A stretch of DNA of 39,981 nt from JAEUMD01 sp044222395 (lineage in GTDB: Bacteria; Pseudomonadota; Alphaproteobacteria; Rhizobiales; Hyphomicrobiaceae), in NCBI GenBank assembly GCA_044222395.1, contig JBGANK010000028.1, positions 1 through 39,981 of the forward strand, given 5' to 3'. The position numbers and the translations under genes were made by a program. Each line of letters opens with the position of its first letter. Positions within the stretch are counted from its first letter, which is position 1. Shown piece by piece: positions 8,503 through 17,235 of the stretch. Under the pieces are notes generated by a model. That model did no database searches and had not been told where the DNA came from. It was given only the letters and a program-made list of their open reading frames with translations.

Positions 8503-8910
8503 CTATCGCTTGATTTTTTGCAGCAGCTCTTTCAAGCCCGGCTCCTGGACCAGCTCGGCGGCTTCCTTCACCGTAAACCACTGGCGGCGACGCTCGTGCG
8601 CCTCGGGCCACTTGTCGGCCTCCTCGGTCACCTCGAGCAAAAACACCGACACCTCAAGACGGCGAAGATCGCCGCCGTCGCGCTTGTCGTAGGTGAACGT
8701 GCCAAGGAGCTCGGAAAGGATCTTGCCGCGCACGCCGGCTTCCTCCCACGCCTCACCGGCGGCGGCGTCGTGGTCGGCACGCTTGGGCCATGGCCAGCCT
8801 TTCGGGATCACCCAACGCTGGGTTTCGCGCGAGGTGACGAGCATCACCTTCAGACCGGACGGACCGCCGCGTCTGATTGGAATGGCAGCAACTTGGCGCG
8901 ACTTAGCCAT
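8503..8910 (-). CDS. NUDIX hydrolase, DIPP-like
   Basis: A 135-residue NUDIX-fold protein. The segment VIPKGWPWPKR leading to AAAGEAWEEAGV aligns with the NUDIX box. The catalytic Glu residues of the REUXEEXGU half are present, but the box Arg is Gly and the first box Glu, seven positions after the conserved Gly, is Arg. The VTSRETQRWVIPKGWP lead-in resembles the diphosphoinositol/diadenosine polyphosphate hydrolase branch. The start at 8910 (MAKSRQVAAIPI) is chosen because similarity begins there; a longer in-frame start at 8973 is possible. It lies 63 bases downstream of the phosphate permease gene on the same strand. Substrate unknown. Confidence 0.85.
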   Translation of the reverse strand: MAKSRQVAAIPIRRGGPSGLKVMLVTSRETQRWVIPKGWPWPKRADHDAAAGEAWEEAGVRGKILSELLGTFTYDKRDGGDLRRLEVSVFLLEVTEEADKWPEAHERRRQWFTVKEAAELVQEPGLKELLQKIKR

Positions 8911-8973
8911 GAGTGATGTCGTGAACCTCAAGAACGAGTGACTTTGCCGGCCAACTGTCAAGAGTTGCAGCAA

Positions 8974-9969
8974 TCAACTCCAGAACCTATTCGCAAACAG
9001 TGCAGCGAAATAGGCAAGCAGCGCGCAGGCCGGGAAGGTCGCGAACCAGGCAAGCACGATGCGCTTCAGAACGCCCCAGCGCACATCCGACCGGCGCTTT
9101 GATGCCGCCACACCGACGACGGCGCTGGTAATCGTGTGGGTTGTCGACAGCGGCACGCCGTAAGCCGAGGCTCCGTAGATCGTCGTCGATGCTGCCAGCG
9201 TCGCCGCGAACCCCTGCCACGACGTCAACTTGGTCATCTTCGAGCCCACCGTCTGGATGATGCGCCAACCGCCGAAGCTGGTCCCCAGGCCCATGGTGGC
9301 CGCGCAGATCAAGATGACCCACATGGGAATATGAAATTCCTTGATGGCGCCGCCAGCGAGCAATGTGAGGGTGAAGACGCCCATGAATTTCTGGCCGTCG
9401 TTGAGGCCATGGTTGAAGGCCATGAAGCCGGCCGAAAGCATCTGGGCGCGATCGAAGGCGCGCTTGGCACGGGCTGGGTGTGCATTGGCAGCCGTGGCTA
9501 TGATCAATCGGCCGATCAGATAGGCCGCGCCGAGACCAAGTCCGAGTGAACAGACGAGGCCGATGCCGACTTTCTGCCAGCCGGTCCACTGCAGCGCGTC
9601 CCAGCCGCCGCCTGCGAGCGCGGCGCCGGCCATCCCAGCCAGCAGCGCGTGCGACTTGCTCACCGGGATGCCGATGCGTGCAGCCAGCGATCCCCAGCTG
9701 ATGATGGCGATCATGGTGGCGGTGATGGCCGGGATCGTCAGCGCCGAGGGTGCGACGATGCCCTTGCCTACGGTGGCGGCAACGGCGGTCCCGGAAGCGG
9801 CGCCGATCGTGTTGAGGACGACGGCCATGATGATGGCCTGCCGTGGCGTCATGACGTTGGTCGAAACGACCGTTGCAATCGCATTGGGTGCGTCCGTCCA
9901 GCCATTGACGAACTCCGCAGCCAGGACCGCCGCAAGGGCAATCAACAAGCCAATCGATACAGCCTCCAC
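8974..9969 (-). CDS. pit: Low-affinity inorganic phosphate transporter, PiT family
   Basis: A 331-residue membrane permease, probably moving metal-phosphate with protons. Both halves of the internal PiT repeat are visible: TDAPNAIATVVSTNVMTPRQ near residue 26 and HGLNDGQKFMGV near residue 190. Around ten transmembrane helices are seen, and a second conserved block GVPLSTTHTITSAVVG lies near residue 275. Start is GTG, one base after the stop of the upstream DUF47 gene (GAGGCCTGAGGTG), so translation must be coupled to it. Pairing of a DUF47/PhoU-like gene with pit is a well-known operon in bacteria. Confidence 0.95.
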   Translation of the reverse strand: MEAVSIGLLIALAAVLAAEFVNGWTDAPNAIATVVSTNVMTPRQAIIMAVVLNTIGAASGTAVAATVGKGIVAPSALTIPAITATMIAIISWGSLAARIGIPVSKSHALLAGMAGAALAGGGWDALQWTGWQKVGIGLVCSLGLGLGAAYLIGRLIIATAANAHPARAKRAFDRAQMLSAGFMAFNHGLNDGQKFMGVFTLTLLAGGAIKEFHIPMWVILICAATMGLGTSFGGWRIIQTVGSKMTKLTSWQGFAATLAASTTIYGASAYGVPLSTTHTITSAVVGVAASKRRSDVRWGVLKRIVLAWFATFPACALLAYFAALFANRFWS

Positions 9970-9970
9970 C

Positions 9971-10627
9971 TCAGGCCTCCTTGCGGGCGAGCGAGAGGAC
10001 TTGCGTGGCGCAGTGATTGGCGTCGTCGGTCATCCGCTCGAGCAGGTGGAACAGCTGGTGCCAGGCGATGAACTCTAGAGCGTTGGAGCCCGGCTTGGAA
10101 AACTCCTCGACCAGCATGCGCTCGCTGTTGGAGGTCAACTTGTCGGCCGTGCCTTCCATCTTGTCGACGACGTCGGCAATGGCGCGAACGCGGGCCAGCG
10201 ACAGCTTCGGCTCGGCCAGCATGGCGACCAGCTTGTCGATCTCGACCAGCATGTCGCCGGCGACCTTCATCAGCTCGACCGCCTCGGGCCTGATCCGTGA
10301 GAGATAGATCTTGTAGGAATCGATGTGCAGCACGACCTTGCGCATGCCGTCGATGACATCGTCGAGCTCGTCGGTCAGGCGCATGGCATCGGGAATGTCG
10401 AAGCGCATGATGAAAGAATTGTCGAGCAGTTCGTGGACCTGGCCGACGATGACATCGGCCTTGTTCTCGAATGCGATGATCCCGGCTGGATCCTGGGCAT
10501 TGGTCTGCCGGAAGTGCTCGGCAGCCTTGAGTGCGAGCGACGACAGCTCCTGCAAGAGGCTGGCTAACTGATCGTTGCGAGAAGGCCCGAATAGTGCGGC
10601 CATCGCACCTTGGATTGTCTTGCGCAT
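9971..10627 (-). CDS. DUF47 / PhoU-like Pit accessory protein
   Basis: A 218-residue, mostly helical, soluble protein of the DUF47 (PhoU-like) family. It starts MRKTIQGAMAALFGPSRN and carries the family's acidic metal-binding helices: FENKADVIVGQVHELL around residue 53 and RLTDELDDVIDGMRKV around residue 82. Proteins of this family are encoded beside Pit transporters and are thought to control them. The start at 10627 fits the family; an in-frame GTG or ATG at 10675 would add 16 residues. The 146-base gap up to ccmG probably carries the promoter of the DUF47-pit(-NUDIX) operon. Confidence 0.9.
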   Translation of the reverse strand: MRKTIQGAMAALFGPSRNDQLASLLQELSSLALKAAEHFRQTNAQDPAGIIAFENKADVIVGQVHELLDNSFIMRFDIPDAMRLTDELDDVIDGMRKVVLHIDSYKIYLSRIRPEAVELMKVAGDMLVEIDKLVAMLAEPKLSLARVRAIADVVDKMEGTADKLTSNSERMLVEEFSKPGSNALEFIAWHQLFHLLERMTDDANHCATQVLSLARKEA

Positions 10628-10773
10628 TGCTCGAAGTTCCCGGTCATCGCCGCATCTTGCGATCGGCGCTGTCATAACAAGGCATCGCGTCGATGGGCAA
10701 CCCGCCTAAAGCCGCTGGTGTGGAAAGCGATGCTTCTCACAACAGCCGGAATTCGGCCTGCGCGTTCAAAGGC

Positions 10774-11424
10774 TCAGCTCTGACCGCCTTTTGTGCTCCC
10801 GGTTCCGGCCTGGCGCGCCTTCTCGATCGCCGGGATGACCTTTTCAGAAAGGGAGACCGGGGAAATAGGCCCGACGTGCTTGTAGACGATGCGGCCCGTG
10901 CCATCGACGACGAAGCTCTCGGGCATGCCATAGACACCCCACTCGATGGCGCCGCGGCCCGACGGATCGACACCGACGGCGGTATAGGGATTGCCGTGTC
11001 GGCCGATGAACTTGCGTGCGGCCTCCCGTTCATCCTTGTAGTTGACGCCGACGATGGCTACGCCGGTCTTGTTCTTCAGCTCGATCAGCATCGGGTGTTC
11101 CTGCACGCATGGCACGCACCACGACGCCCAGAAGTTGACTAGATGGACCTTGCCGGCGGACAGCTCGGTCGCCAGAAAGCCCGGCACCTGCTGACCGGAA
11201 TTCGCCAGACCTTCAAGCGGCGCAAAATCGACTTTCGGCGCTGGCTGTCCGATCAATGCCGAGGGCAGCTTGGATGGGTCGCCCGAAAAGAGCGCGAAGG
11301 CGAACATGGCGGCCAGGCCGACGAACATGGCAACCGGCAAGACGAGCCAGCCGGAACGACGGCGAGACTCTGTTCCGTTTGGTGCCTTTTGAGTGCTGGC
11401 AGTGCCATTCGGCTCGCGGCTCAT
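10774..11424 (-). CDS. ccmG: Periplasmic thiol:disulfide interchange protein CcmG/DsbE
   Basis: A 216-residue membrane-tethered thioredoxin-like protein that reduces apocytochrome c haem-binding cysteines. A single N-terminal helix (residues 26-46) follows a polar, basic leader and leaves the rest in the periplasm. The active site is WCVPC in NFWASWCVPCVQEH, with the cis-proline region GVYGMPESFVVD typical of CcmG. It is the last gene of ccmABCDG, starting 69 bases after ccmD. The leader before the helix is rich in Thr, Asn and Gly and is not conserved. Confidence 0.95.
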   Translation of the reverse strand: MSREPNGTASTQKAPNGTESRRRSGWLVLPVAMFVGLAAMFAFALFSGDPSKLPSALIGQPAPKVDFAPLEGLANSGQQVPGFLATELSAGKVHLVNFWASWCVPCVQEHPMLIELKNKTGVAIVGVNYKDEREAARKFIGRHGNPYTAVGVDPSGRGAIEWGVYGMPESFVVDGTGRIVYKHVGPISPVSLSEKVIPAIEKARQAGTGSTKGGQS

Positions 11425-11493
11425 GGGATCGTTGTCCTTGTTCCGTTTTGTTCTTGTTTGTTGCGATCTCAGGCCAAGGCCGGTGAAGCGGCG

Positions 11494-11658
11494 TCATGAA
11501 CGACTCGAGCGGCGGCGCACGCCGCGGCTTTCGAGATCCTCGAGGAGTTGCCGCTGGCGGCGACCATCCCACAGGAGCCACAGCACGAGCAATGCGAGAA
11601 CGACAGCCACCGCTCCATATGAAGCCCAAATGAATGTTGCGTGCGGACCCAGATCCAT
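11494..11658 (-). CDS. ccmD: Haem exporter small membrane protein CcmD
   Basis: A 54-codon gene between ccmC and ccmG. The protein begins MDLGPHATFIWASYG and has one transmembrane helix (about residues 13-31, AVAVVLALLVLWLLW). A basic cytoplasmic tail ends in arginines and serines. The N-terminal pattern of an aromatic-containing segment with WASYG before the helix is the CcmD signature. It lies 13 bases after the ccmC stop with an AGGGGGG ribosome site in the gap. CcmD releases holo-CcmE from the CcmABC haem-handling complex. Its position and motif make the call firm despite its size. Confidence 0.92.
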   Translation of the reverse strand: MDLGPHATFIWASYGAVAVVLALLVLWLLWDGRRQRQLLEDLESRGVRRRSSRS

Positions 11659-11671
11659 CGCTCAGCCCCCC

Positions 11672-12472
11672 TTAACCAGCCGTAGCAGCGGCGGCATCGC
11701 GGCCTTTGGCGGCGTGCTCGACCTCGGCCATGCGCAGTGCCTTGACGCGGCGACGCAGCACCTCGTTGCGCATCGCCTTCATGTGGAGGGCGAAAAACAA
11801 CAGCGAGAAGCCGATCGCGTTGACGAGCAGGGGCACCAGAATCGACGAGTGAATGGCCGGGCCATTGATCTTCACGACGCTGGCGGGCTGATGCAGCGTG
11901 TTCCACCAGTCGACCGAGAACTTGATGATCGGCAGAATGACAACGCCGACCAGGCCCAGCACCGCTGTCTGCTTGGCTGCCAAGGTTTCATCCTCGAGCG
12001 AGGACCGCAGCGCCATCAGACCGAGATAGAGGAAGAACAGGATCAACACCGAGGTCAGGCGCGCGTCCCAGACCCAATAGGTGCCCCACATCGGTTTGCC
12101 CCAAAGCGAGCCAGTGACCAGGGCGAGCAGAGTGAAAGCTGCGCCGATGGGTGCGGCGGCTTTCGACGAAACATCGGCCAGCGGGTGGCGGAAGACGAGC
12201 AGGCCAAAGCTCGAAATGGCGATCATCATGTAGCCCATCATGCCGAGCCACGCGGACGGCACATGGATGAACATGATCTTGACCGTCTCGCCCTGCTGGT
12301 AATCGGGCGGAGCGACGAAGAACGTCAGATAGAGGCCATAGAGGATCACTGCCGTTGCCAGAACGGATAGCCAAGGCAGGATCTTGCCCGACAGGGCCAT
12401 GAAGCGCGTCGGGTTTGCCAGCCGCTGCGTGAGTGACTGCGGCTGGACTTGGAAAGGGGCGTCGGTGCTCAT
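11672..12472 (-). CDS. ccmC: Haem exporter / haem-handling protein CcmC
   Basis: A 266-residue membrane protein with six predicted helices that loads haem onto CcmE for cytochrome c maturation. The tryptophan-rich haem-handling motif WGTYWVWDARLTS is present in the second half of the periplasmic loop. Conserved histidines are in FIHVPSAW and in WWNTLHQPAS. I start at the ATG at 12472 (MSTDAPFQ) because the seven residues upstream (from 12493) look unrelated. ccmB ends 102 bases upstream; the gap holds a small hairpin (TGGCG/CGCCA at about 12540-12553) but no gene. Confidence 0.96.
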   Translation of the reverse strand: MSTDAPFQVQPQSLTQRLANPTRFMALSGKILPWLSVLATAVILYGLYLTFFVAPPDYQQGETVKIMFIHVPSAWLGMMGYMMIAISSFGLLVFRHPLADVSSKAAAPIGAAFTLLALVTGSLWGKPMWGTYWVWDARLTSVLILFFLYLGLMALRSSLEDETLAAKQTAVLGLVGVVILPIIKFSVDWWNTLHQPASVVKINGPAIHSSILVPLLVNAIGFSLLFFALHMKAMRNEVLRRRVKALRMAEVEHAAKGRDAAAATAG

Positions 12473-12574
12473 GGCCGAGATGTAAATCCTCATCTGGAAT
12501 TGCGCAATTTCCCTGTCGTCGCAGTGGGCAATGACTTATCTGGCGTCGCGCCATATGCCTAACGGCGACCCAGA

Positions 12575-13243
12575 TCAGCGCATGTGCTGGCGCAGGGCTG
12601 CCGCCGCTGCCACAGGTCCCAGCACCATCGAGGCCAGCGATATCGCGCTCAAGATCAGGAACGAGGCCTGAAACCCGCTGGGCGCCATCAACGCAGCACT
12701 TATGGCCGTGATGCCAAAGATCAGAGTCGGCACATAAAAGGGCAGCACGAGCAGGGCGAGAAGAAGGCCGCCGCGGCGGGTTTTCAACGTCAGCGCCGCG
12801 CCGATTGCGCCAAGAAAACTGATCGCCGGGGTGCCGGCTAGCATGGTGGCGATGACCAGCGGATAGGCACGCGCCTCCAGGTTGAGGAGGATTCCCAACA
12901 GCGGTGCCATCAGCGCCAGCGGGATGCCGGTCGAGATCCAGTGGGCGAGCGCCTTGGCGGCAGCGGCCATCTCGAGAGGCAAACCACCCAGCGCAAGCAC
13001 ATTGAGTGAGCCGTCATCATGATCCGCCTCGAAGATGCGGGGCAGCGACAGCAGGGCCGCCAGCAGCAGGGCGACCCACAAGATGCCCGGAGCGATGCGC
13101 GTCAACAGATTGAGGTCGGGACCAAGACCGAGCGGCATCAGCGTGACGACGATCAGGTAAAAGCCCAGTGCCGTTCCAAGAGCGCCGCCCTCGCGGACGG
13201 CCAGCAGGAGATCGCGCTTCAACAGGGTCAGGAAACCGCTCAT
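12575..13243 (-). CDS. ccmB: Haem exporter membrane subunit CcmB
   Basis: A 222-residue integral membrane protein with about six helices, the permease partner of the CcmA ATPase in the CcmABCD complex. The N-terminus LLKRDLLLAVREGG and the segment LPRIFEADHDDGSL are family hallmarks, the latter being a conserved acidic loop. The ATG at 13243 overlaps the ccmA stop in ATGA, so the two are translated together. Length is normal for the family. Confidence 0.95.
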   Translation of the reverse strand: MSGFLTLLKRDLLLAVREGGALGTALGFYLIVVTLMPLGLGPDLNLLTRIAPGILWVALLLAALLSLPRIFEADHDDGSLNVLALGGLPLEMAAAAKALAHWISTGIPLALMAPLLGILLNLEARAYPLVIATMLAGTPAISFLGAIGAALTLKTRRGGLLLALLVLPFYVPTLIFGITAISAALMAPSGFQASFLILSAISLASMVLGPVAAAAALRQHMR

Positions 13244-13893
13244 GCGAAGGCCGCTCCGGCTGGTGCGTAACAGTTCTTGCCCAGGCGCAATTCGCGGGTG
13301 GTCGACAGGCCGAGCGGCAGGTGAGTTGCCGCGATGACGAGCCCGCCACCTTTGACATGCTCACCAATCACATCGGCGAGCAGTGCGGTTGACTGGGCAT
13401 CGAGCGACACCGTCGGTTCATCGAGAAGCCAGACGGGACGCTCGGCCACCAAGAGGCGCGCGAGGCCGAGCCGCCGCTTCTGGCCGGCGGACAAGTAGCC
13501 GGCAGGTATCTCGGCCAGGGGATCGAGGCCGAAACGCTCAAGAGCCGCCCAAAGGCGGCCGTTGCGATCGGCATCGCTGCTGTCCGACGAATCCAGGTAG
13601 CTCTGCCAAAAGCGCAGGTTCTCGACGACGGACAGACTTGCCTTGTTGGCATCGAGATGGCCGACGTAGTGGATGGCCTCGCGGCTATCGCGCTCAGCGT
13701 CCCAGCCGAGCAGCGACACGTGGCCTGACAGCGGCGGCAGGTAACCGGCGAGGGCGCGGATCAGGGTCGTCTTTCCGGCGCCGTTGCGGCCGGTCAGCAG
13801 CAGTACCTCGCCGCCATCGACCTCAAAGGACAAATGATCGATGATGCGCCGACCGCCGCGCGCGACAACCAGACCTTGCGTTTGAAGCTGCAC
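13240..13893 (-). CDS. ccmA: Cytochrome c biogenesis ATP-binding protein CcmA
   Basis: ABC ATPase of 217 residues driving release of holo-CcmE. Walker A is GRNGAGKTT (residues 35-43), the signature is LSAGQKRRLGLARLL, Walker B is VWLLDEPTVSLD, and the switch His is in AATHLPLG. It is the first gene of ccmABCDG and starts with GTG. It is divergent from the aconitase gene, with a 431-base gap between them that must hold both promoters. The Asn in the Walker A loop is typical of CcmA proteins. Confidence 0.95.
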   Translation of the reverse strand: MQLQTQGLVVARGGRRIIDHLSFEVDGGEVLLLTGRNGAGKTTLIRALAGYLPPLSGHVSLLGWDAERDSREAIHYVGHLDANKASLSVVENLRFWQSYLDSSDSSDADRNGRLWAALERFGLDPLAEIPAGYLSAGQKRRLGLARLLVAERPVWLLDEPTVSLDAQSTALLADVIGEHVKGGGLVIAATHLPLGLSTTRELRLGKNCYAPAGAAFA

Positions 13894-14324
13894 GGCGCCC
13901 CATCTGCTCGCGTTCTGCCGATCCGGTCATCCGGTGGCAATCGGTGTGACGGCGGTCCGCGTGCCTCGGCGGCAGAAAGCAATTCACCGTTGCGGCCGAC
14001 GACTTGCGTGCCGATCCCAATCCGGAAGTTTAGTGGCCGGGCGGACGCCCGGGCTATATAAGGGTCCGGCTCCCACTCACGCCAGCGCAAAAACGCGGGG
14101 CGAGGCCGGCTCGAAAGGCTCAAAAGGGCTCGATCTGGCCGAACATGCAATGACCCATCCGCCGGCACACCGGCGGCGCGGCGAGGTTCAGGGGCGGACA
14201 GGCTCGGTTCCGGCGCCGTGGCGCGCCGTCGTCCGGGCCCTGCCGTCAAGCCGTTTGTCCCGTCCCTGCCCCTTTTTGCAAGTCTCGATTTTGCAAGCTT
14301 CGATCCTGACCCGGAGGTCCGACC
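13894..14324. promoter_or_regulatory. Divergent ccmA / acnA control region
   Basis: A 431-base non-coding gap between divergent genes. It contains a hairpin at 14037-14052 (CCGGGC, GGAC, GCCCGG) directly followed by CTATATAAGG, an AT-rich box that stands out in this GC-rich DNA. A second hairpin lies at 14159-14176 (CCGCCGG, CACA, CCGGCGG), and a 15-base tandem repeat at 14274-14303 lies close to the aconitase start. I cannot assign exact promoters: no good -35 box matches the TATATAA element on either strand. Confidence 0.5.
14274..14303 (+). repeat. Tandem 15-base repeat ahead of aconitase
   Basis: Two head-to-tail copies, TTTTGCAAGTCTCGA (14274-14288) and TTTTGCAAGCTTCGA (14289-14303), match at 13 of 15 positions. 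They end 10 bases before the GGAGG ribosome site of acnA. The embedded TTGCAA is itself palindromic. Spacing and position suggest a regulator or RNA-binding site, but no known motif is recognised. Confidence 0.6.
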
Positions 14325-17045
14325 TTGAGCGCCAAAACCCCCAAGTCCCTCGACAGCTTCAACTGCCGCAAGTCGCTAAGCGTCGACGGCAAGAGCTACG
14401 TCTACTACTCGCTGCCCGATGCAGAGAAGAACGGCCTCAAGGGAATTGCCAAGCTGCCGTTCTCGATGAAGGTGCTGCTCGAGAACCTGTTGCGCCACGA
14501 GGACGGTCGCACGGTCACCAAGGACGATATCCTCGCGGTGTCCGCGTGGCTTGACGACAAGGGCAAGGCCGGCAAGGAGATCGGTTTCCGTCCGGCGCGC
14601 GTGCTGATGCAGGACTTCACCGGCGTTCCCGCGGTGGTCGATCTGGCGGCGATGCGTGACGGCATGAATACGCTGGGCGGCGACCCCAAGAAGATCAATC
14701 CGTTGGTGCCCGTCGATCTGGTCATCGACCACTCGGTGATCGTCGACGAATACGGCTCGCCGAAGGCTTTGGCGCAGAACGTCGACCTCGAATACAGCCG
14801 CAACGGCGAACGCTATAACTTCCTCAAGTGGGGGCAGGGCGCGTTTGCGAACTTCCGCGTCGTGCCGCCCGGCACCGGCATTTGCCATCAGGTCAACACC
14901 GAATACCTGGCGCAGACGGTGTGGACCAACGAGATGGAGGACGGCAGCACGATCGCCTACCCCGATACGCTGGTCGGAACCGACAGCCACACGACGATGG
15001 TGAATGGCCTGGCCGTGCTCGGCTGGGGCGTCGGCGGAATCGAGGCGGAGGCGGCGATGCTCGGCCAGCCGCAGTCGATGCTGCTGCCGGAGGTGATCGG
15101 CTTCAGGCTCACCGGCAAGGCGAAGGAAGGCGTGACCGCCACCGACGTCGTGCTGACTGTCACGCAGATGCTGCGCAAGAAGGGCGTGGTCAACAAGTTC
15201 GTCGAGTTCTTCGGGCCGGGTCTCGATTCGATGCCGCTCGCCGACCGTGCCACGATCGCCAACATGGGGCCCGAGTACGGCGCCACCTGCGGCTACTTCC
15301 CGATCGACGGCGAGACCATCCGCTATCTCACAATGACGGGCCGCGATGCGCACCGCGTCGCGCTGGTCGAGGCCTATGCCAAGTCGAACGGCATGTTCCG
15401 CGAGGCGGGCTCGGCCGATCCCGTCTTCACCGATACACTGGAGCTCGATCTGGGCTCGGTGGTACCGTCGATGGCTGGACCCAAGCGTCCGGAGGGCCGC
15501 ATCGCACTCACTGACATCAAGGCAGGCTTCGCCGCTGCATTGGATAGCGAGTACAAGAAGCCAGGCGAAGGCCACAAGCGCGTCAAGGTCGAGGGCCGCG
15601 AATTCGCGATCGGCCACGGCGACGTCGTCATTGCCGCCATCACGAGCTGCACCAACACGTCGAACCCTAGCGTGCTGATCGCTGCCGGCCTGCTGGCGCG
15701 CAACGCGATCGCCAAGGGGCTCACGTCGCAGCCGTGGGTCAAGACCTCGCTGGCGCCTGGATCGCAGGTGGTGGCCGCCTATCTCGACAAGTCCGGACTG
15801 CAGCCCTACCTCGACCAGATCGGCTTCAATCTGGTCGGCTTCGGTTGCACGACCTGCATCGGTAACTCGGGTCCGCTGAAGTCGGAGATCTCCAAGGCGA
15901 TCAACGACAACGGAATCGTCGCGGCGGCCGTGCTTTCGGGCAACCGCAACTTCGAGGGTCGCGTCAGCCCGGACGTGCAGGCAAACTATCTGGCGTCGCC
16001 GCCGCTGGTGGTCGCCTACGCGCTCGCGGGATCGGTGACGAAGGACCTGACCACAGAGCCGCTCGGCATCGGCAAGGATGGCAAGCCGGTGATGCTCAAG
16101 GACATCTGGCCGAGCTCTACTGAGGTGCAGGACTTCATCATCAAGCACGTCACCAAGGAGATGTTCCAGAGCAAGTACGCCGACGTCTTCAAGGGCGACA
16201 AGCACTGGCAGGCGGTCGCGGCACCCAAAGGTCAGACCTACGGGTGGGATTCGAAATCGACCTACGTGCAGAACCCGCCCTACTTCACCGGCATGTCGAA
16301 GACGCCAAAGCCGGTCACGGACATCACCGGCGCGCGCATCCTGGCGCTGTTCGGTGACAAGATCACCACCGACCACATCTCGCCGGCGGGCTCGATCAAG
16401 GCGGCCTCGCCGGCCGGCAAGTACCTGATCGATAACGGCGTGGTGCAGGCCGACTTCAACCAGTACGGCACGCGGCGCGGCAACCACGAGGTGATGATGC
16501 GCGGCACGTTCGCCAACATCCGCATCAAGAACTTCATGAACAAGGATGCGGGCGGCAACGTGAAGGAGGGCGGCAACACCGTTCACCATCCGTCCGGTGA
16601 GAACATGTCGATCTATGACGCCTCCATGCGCTATCAAAAGGAGGGTGTGCCGCTGGTGGTGTTCGCGGGTGTCGAATACGGCAACGGCTCGTCGCGTGAC
16701 TGGGCCGCCAAGGGCACCAATCTGCTCGGCGTCAAAGCGGTCGTCGCACAGTCGTTCGAGCGCATCCACCGCTCGAATCTGGTCGGCATGGGGATCGTGC
16801 CGTTTACCTTCGAGGAAGGCACCAGCTGGCAGTCGCTCGGCCTGAAGGGTGACGAGACGGTCACCATCCGCGGGCTCACGAGTGTGAAGCCGCGCCAGAA
16901 GATGACGCTCGAGATCACGGCTGCTGATGGCAAGACGCGCGAGGTGCCGGTGCTCTGCCGCATCGATACGCTCGATGAGATCGAATACTTCAAGAACGGC
17001 GGCATCCTGCACTACGTGCTGAGAAATCTGGCTGCTTCTGCTTGA
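14325..17045 (+). CDS. acnA: Aconitate hydratase A
   Basis: A 906-residue cytoplasmic aconitase interconverting citrate and isocitrate in the TCA cycle. The [4Fe-4S] ligands are Cys442 in SCTNTSNPSV and Cys508 and Cys511 in GCTTCIGNSGP. Other active-site motifs are DSHTTMVNGLAVLGWGVGG, GDKITTDHISPAG and the swivel-domain EYGNGSSRDWAAKG. The N-terminus SLDSFNCRKSL and the block GIAKLPFSMKVLLENLLR are as in alphaproteobacterial AcnA. The start is TTG at 14325, seven bases after a perfect GGAGG (14313-14317); no ATG fits the family N-terminus. A strong terminator follows at 17079-17106. Confidence 0.98.
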   Translation: MSAKTPKSLDSFNCRKSLSVDGKSYVYYSLPDAEKNGLKGIAKLPFSMKVLLENLLRHEDGRTVTKDDILAVSAWLDDKGKAGKEIGFRPARVLMQDFTGVPAVVDLAAMRDGMNTLGGDPKKINPLVPVDLVIDHSVIVDEYGSPKALAQNVDLEYSRNGERYNFLKWGQGAFANFRVVPPGTGICHQVNTEYLAQTVWTNEMEDGSTIAYPDTLVGTDSHTTMVNGLAVLGWGVGGIEAEAAMLGQPQSMLLPEVIGFRLTGKAKEGVTATDVVLTVTQMLRKKGVVNKFVEFFGPGLDSMPLADRATIANMGPEYGATCGYFPIDGETIRYLTMTGRDAHRVALVEAYAKSNGMFREAGSADPVFTDTLELDLGSVVPSMAGPKRPEGRIALTDIKAGFAAALDSEYKKPGEGHKRVKVEGREFAIGHGDVVIAAITSCTNTSNPSVLIAAGLLARNAIAKGLTSQPWVKTSLAPGSQVVAAYLDKSGLQPYLDQIGFNLVGFGCTTCIGNSGPLKSEISKAINDNGIVAAAVLSGNRNFEGRVSPDVQANYLASPPLVVAYALAGSVTKDLTTEPLGIGKDGKPVMLKDIWPSSTEVQDFIIKHVTKEMFQSKYADVFKGDKHWQAVAAPKGQTYGWDSKSTYVQNPPYFTGMSKTPKPVTDITGARILALFGDKITTDHISPAGSIKAASPAGKYLIDNGVVQADFNQYGTRRGNHEVMMRGTFANIRIKNFMNKDAGGNVKEGGNTVHHPSGENMSIYDASMRYQKEGVPLVVFAGVEYGNGSSRDWAAKGTNLLGVKAVVAQSFERIHRSNLVGMGIVPFTFEEGTSWQSLGLKGDETVTIRGLTSVKPRQKMTLEITAADGKTREVPVLCRIDTLDEIEYFKNGGILHYVLRNLAASA

Positions 17046-17078
17046 TGCCCCAGAGGCCAGAAGCGTTCATCATCTCGC

Positions 17079-17106
17079 AAACGGCCGCCCATTTTGGCGG
17101 CCGTTT
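17079..17106 (+). terminator. Intrinsic terminator of acnA
   Basis: A perfect 11-base-pair stem (AAACGGCCGCC at 17079-17089, GGCGGCCGTTT at 17096-17106) with a CATTTT loop, 34 bases after the acnA stop. A short T-rich tail (TTTACTTTG) follows on the plus strand. Confidence 0.88.
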
Positions 17107-17235
17107 ACTTTGCGGCAACAATTGCGGAACTTGATTGAACTCTGCACCGCCGCGTCACCCATTCGTGACTCGCAATTGACTGGCGGCTCAGCCATGTCAT
17201 GTTCCACAGCGGCCTGCCTTCATACGCAAGATTCG

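Noticed and set aside
14037..14061. TATATAA box after a GC hairpin as a promoter for acnA or ccmA
   Set aside because: No acceptable -35 box lies 16-18 bases away on either strand, so it is only described within the control region.
13794..14249. A 151-codon minus-strand frame upstream of ccmA
   Set aside because: It overlaps the conserved start of ccmA in another frame and is Arg/Pro-rich low-complexity sequence.
14376..17012. An 878-codon open frame antisense to aconitase
   Set aside because: It mirrors acnA codon by codon in a GC-rich genome, has low-complexity Arg/His/Asp/Val-rich composition and no recognised domain. The plus-strand gene is unquestionable.
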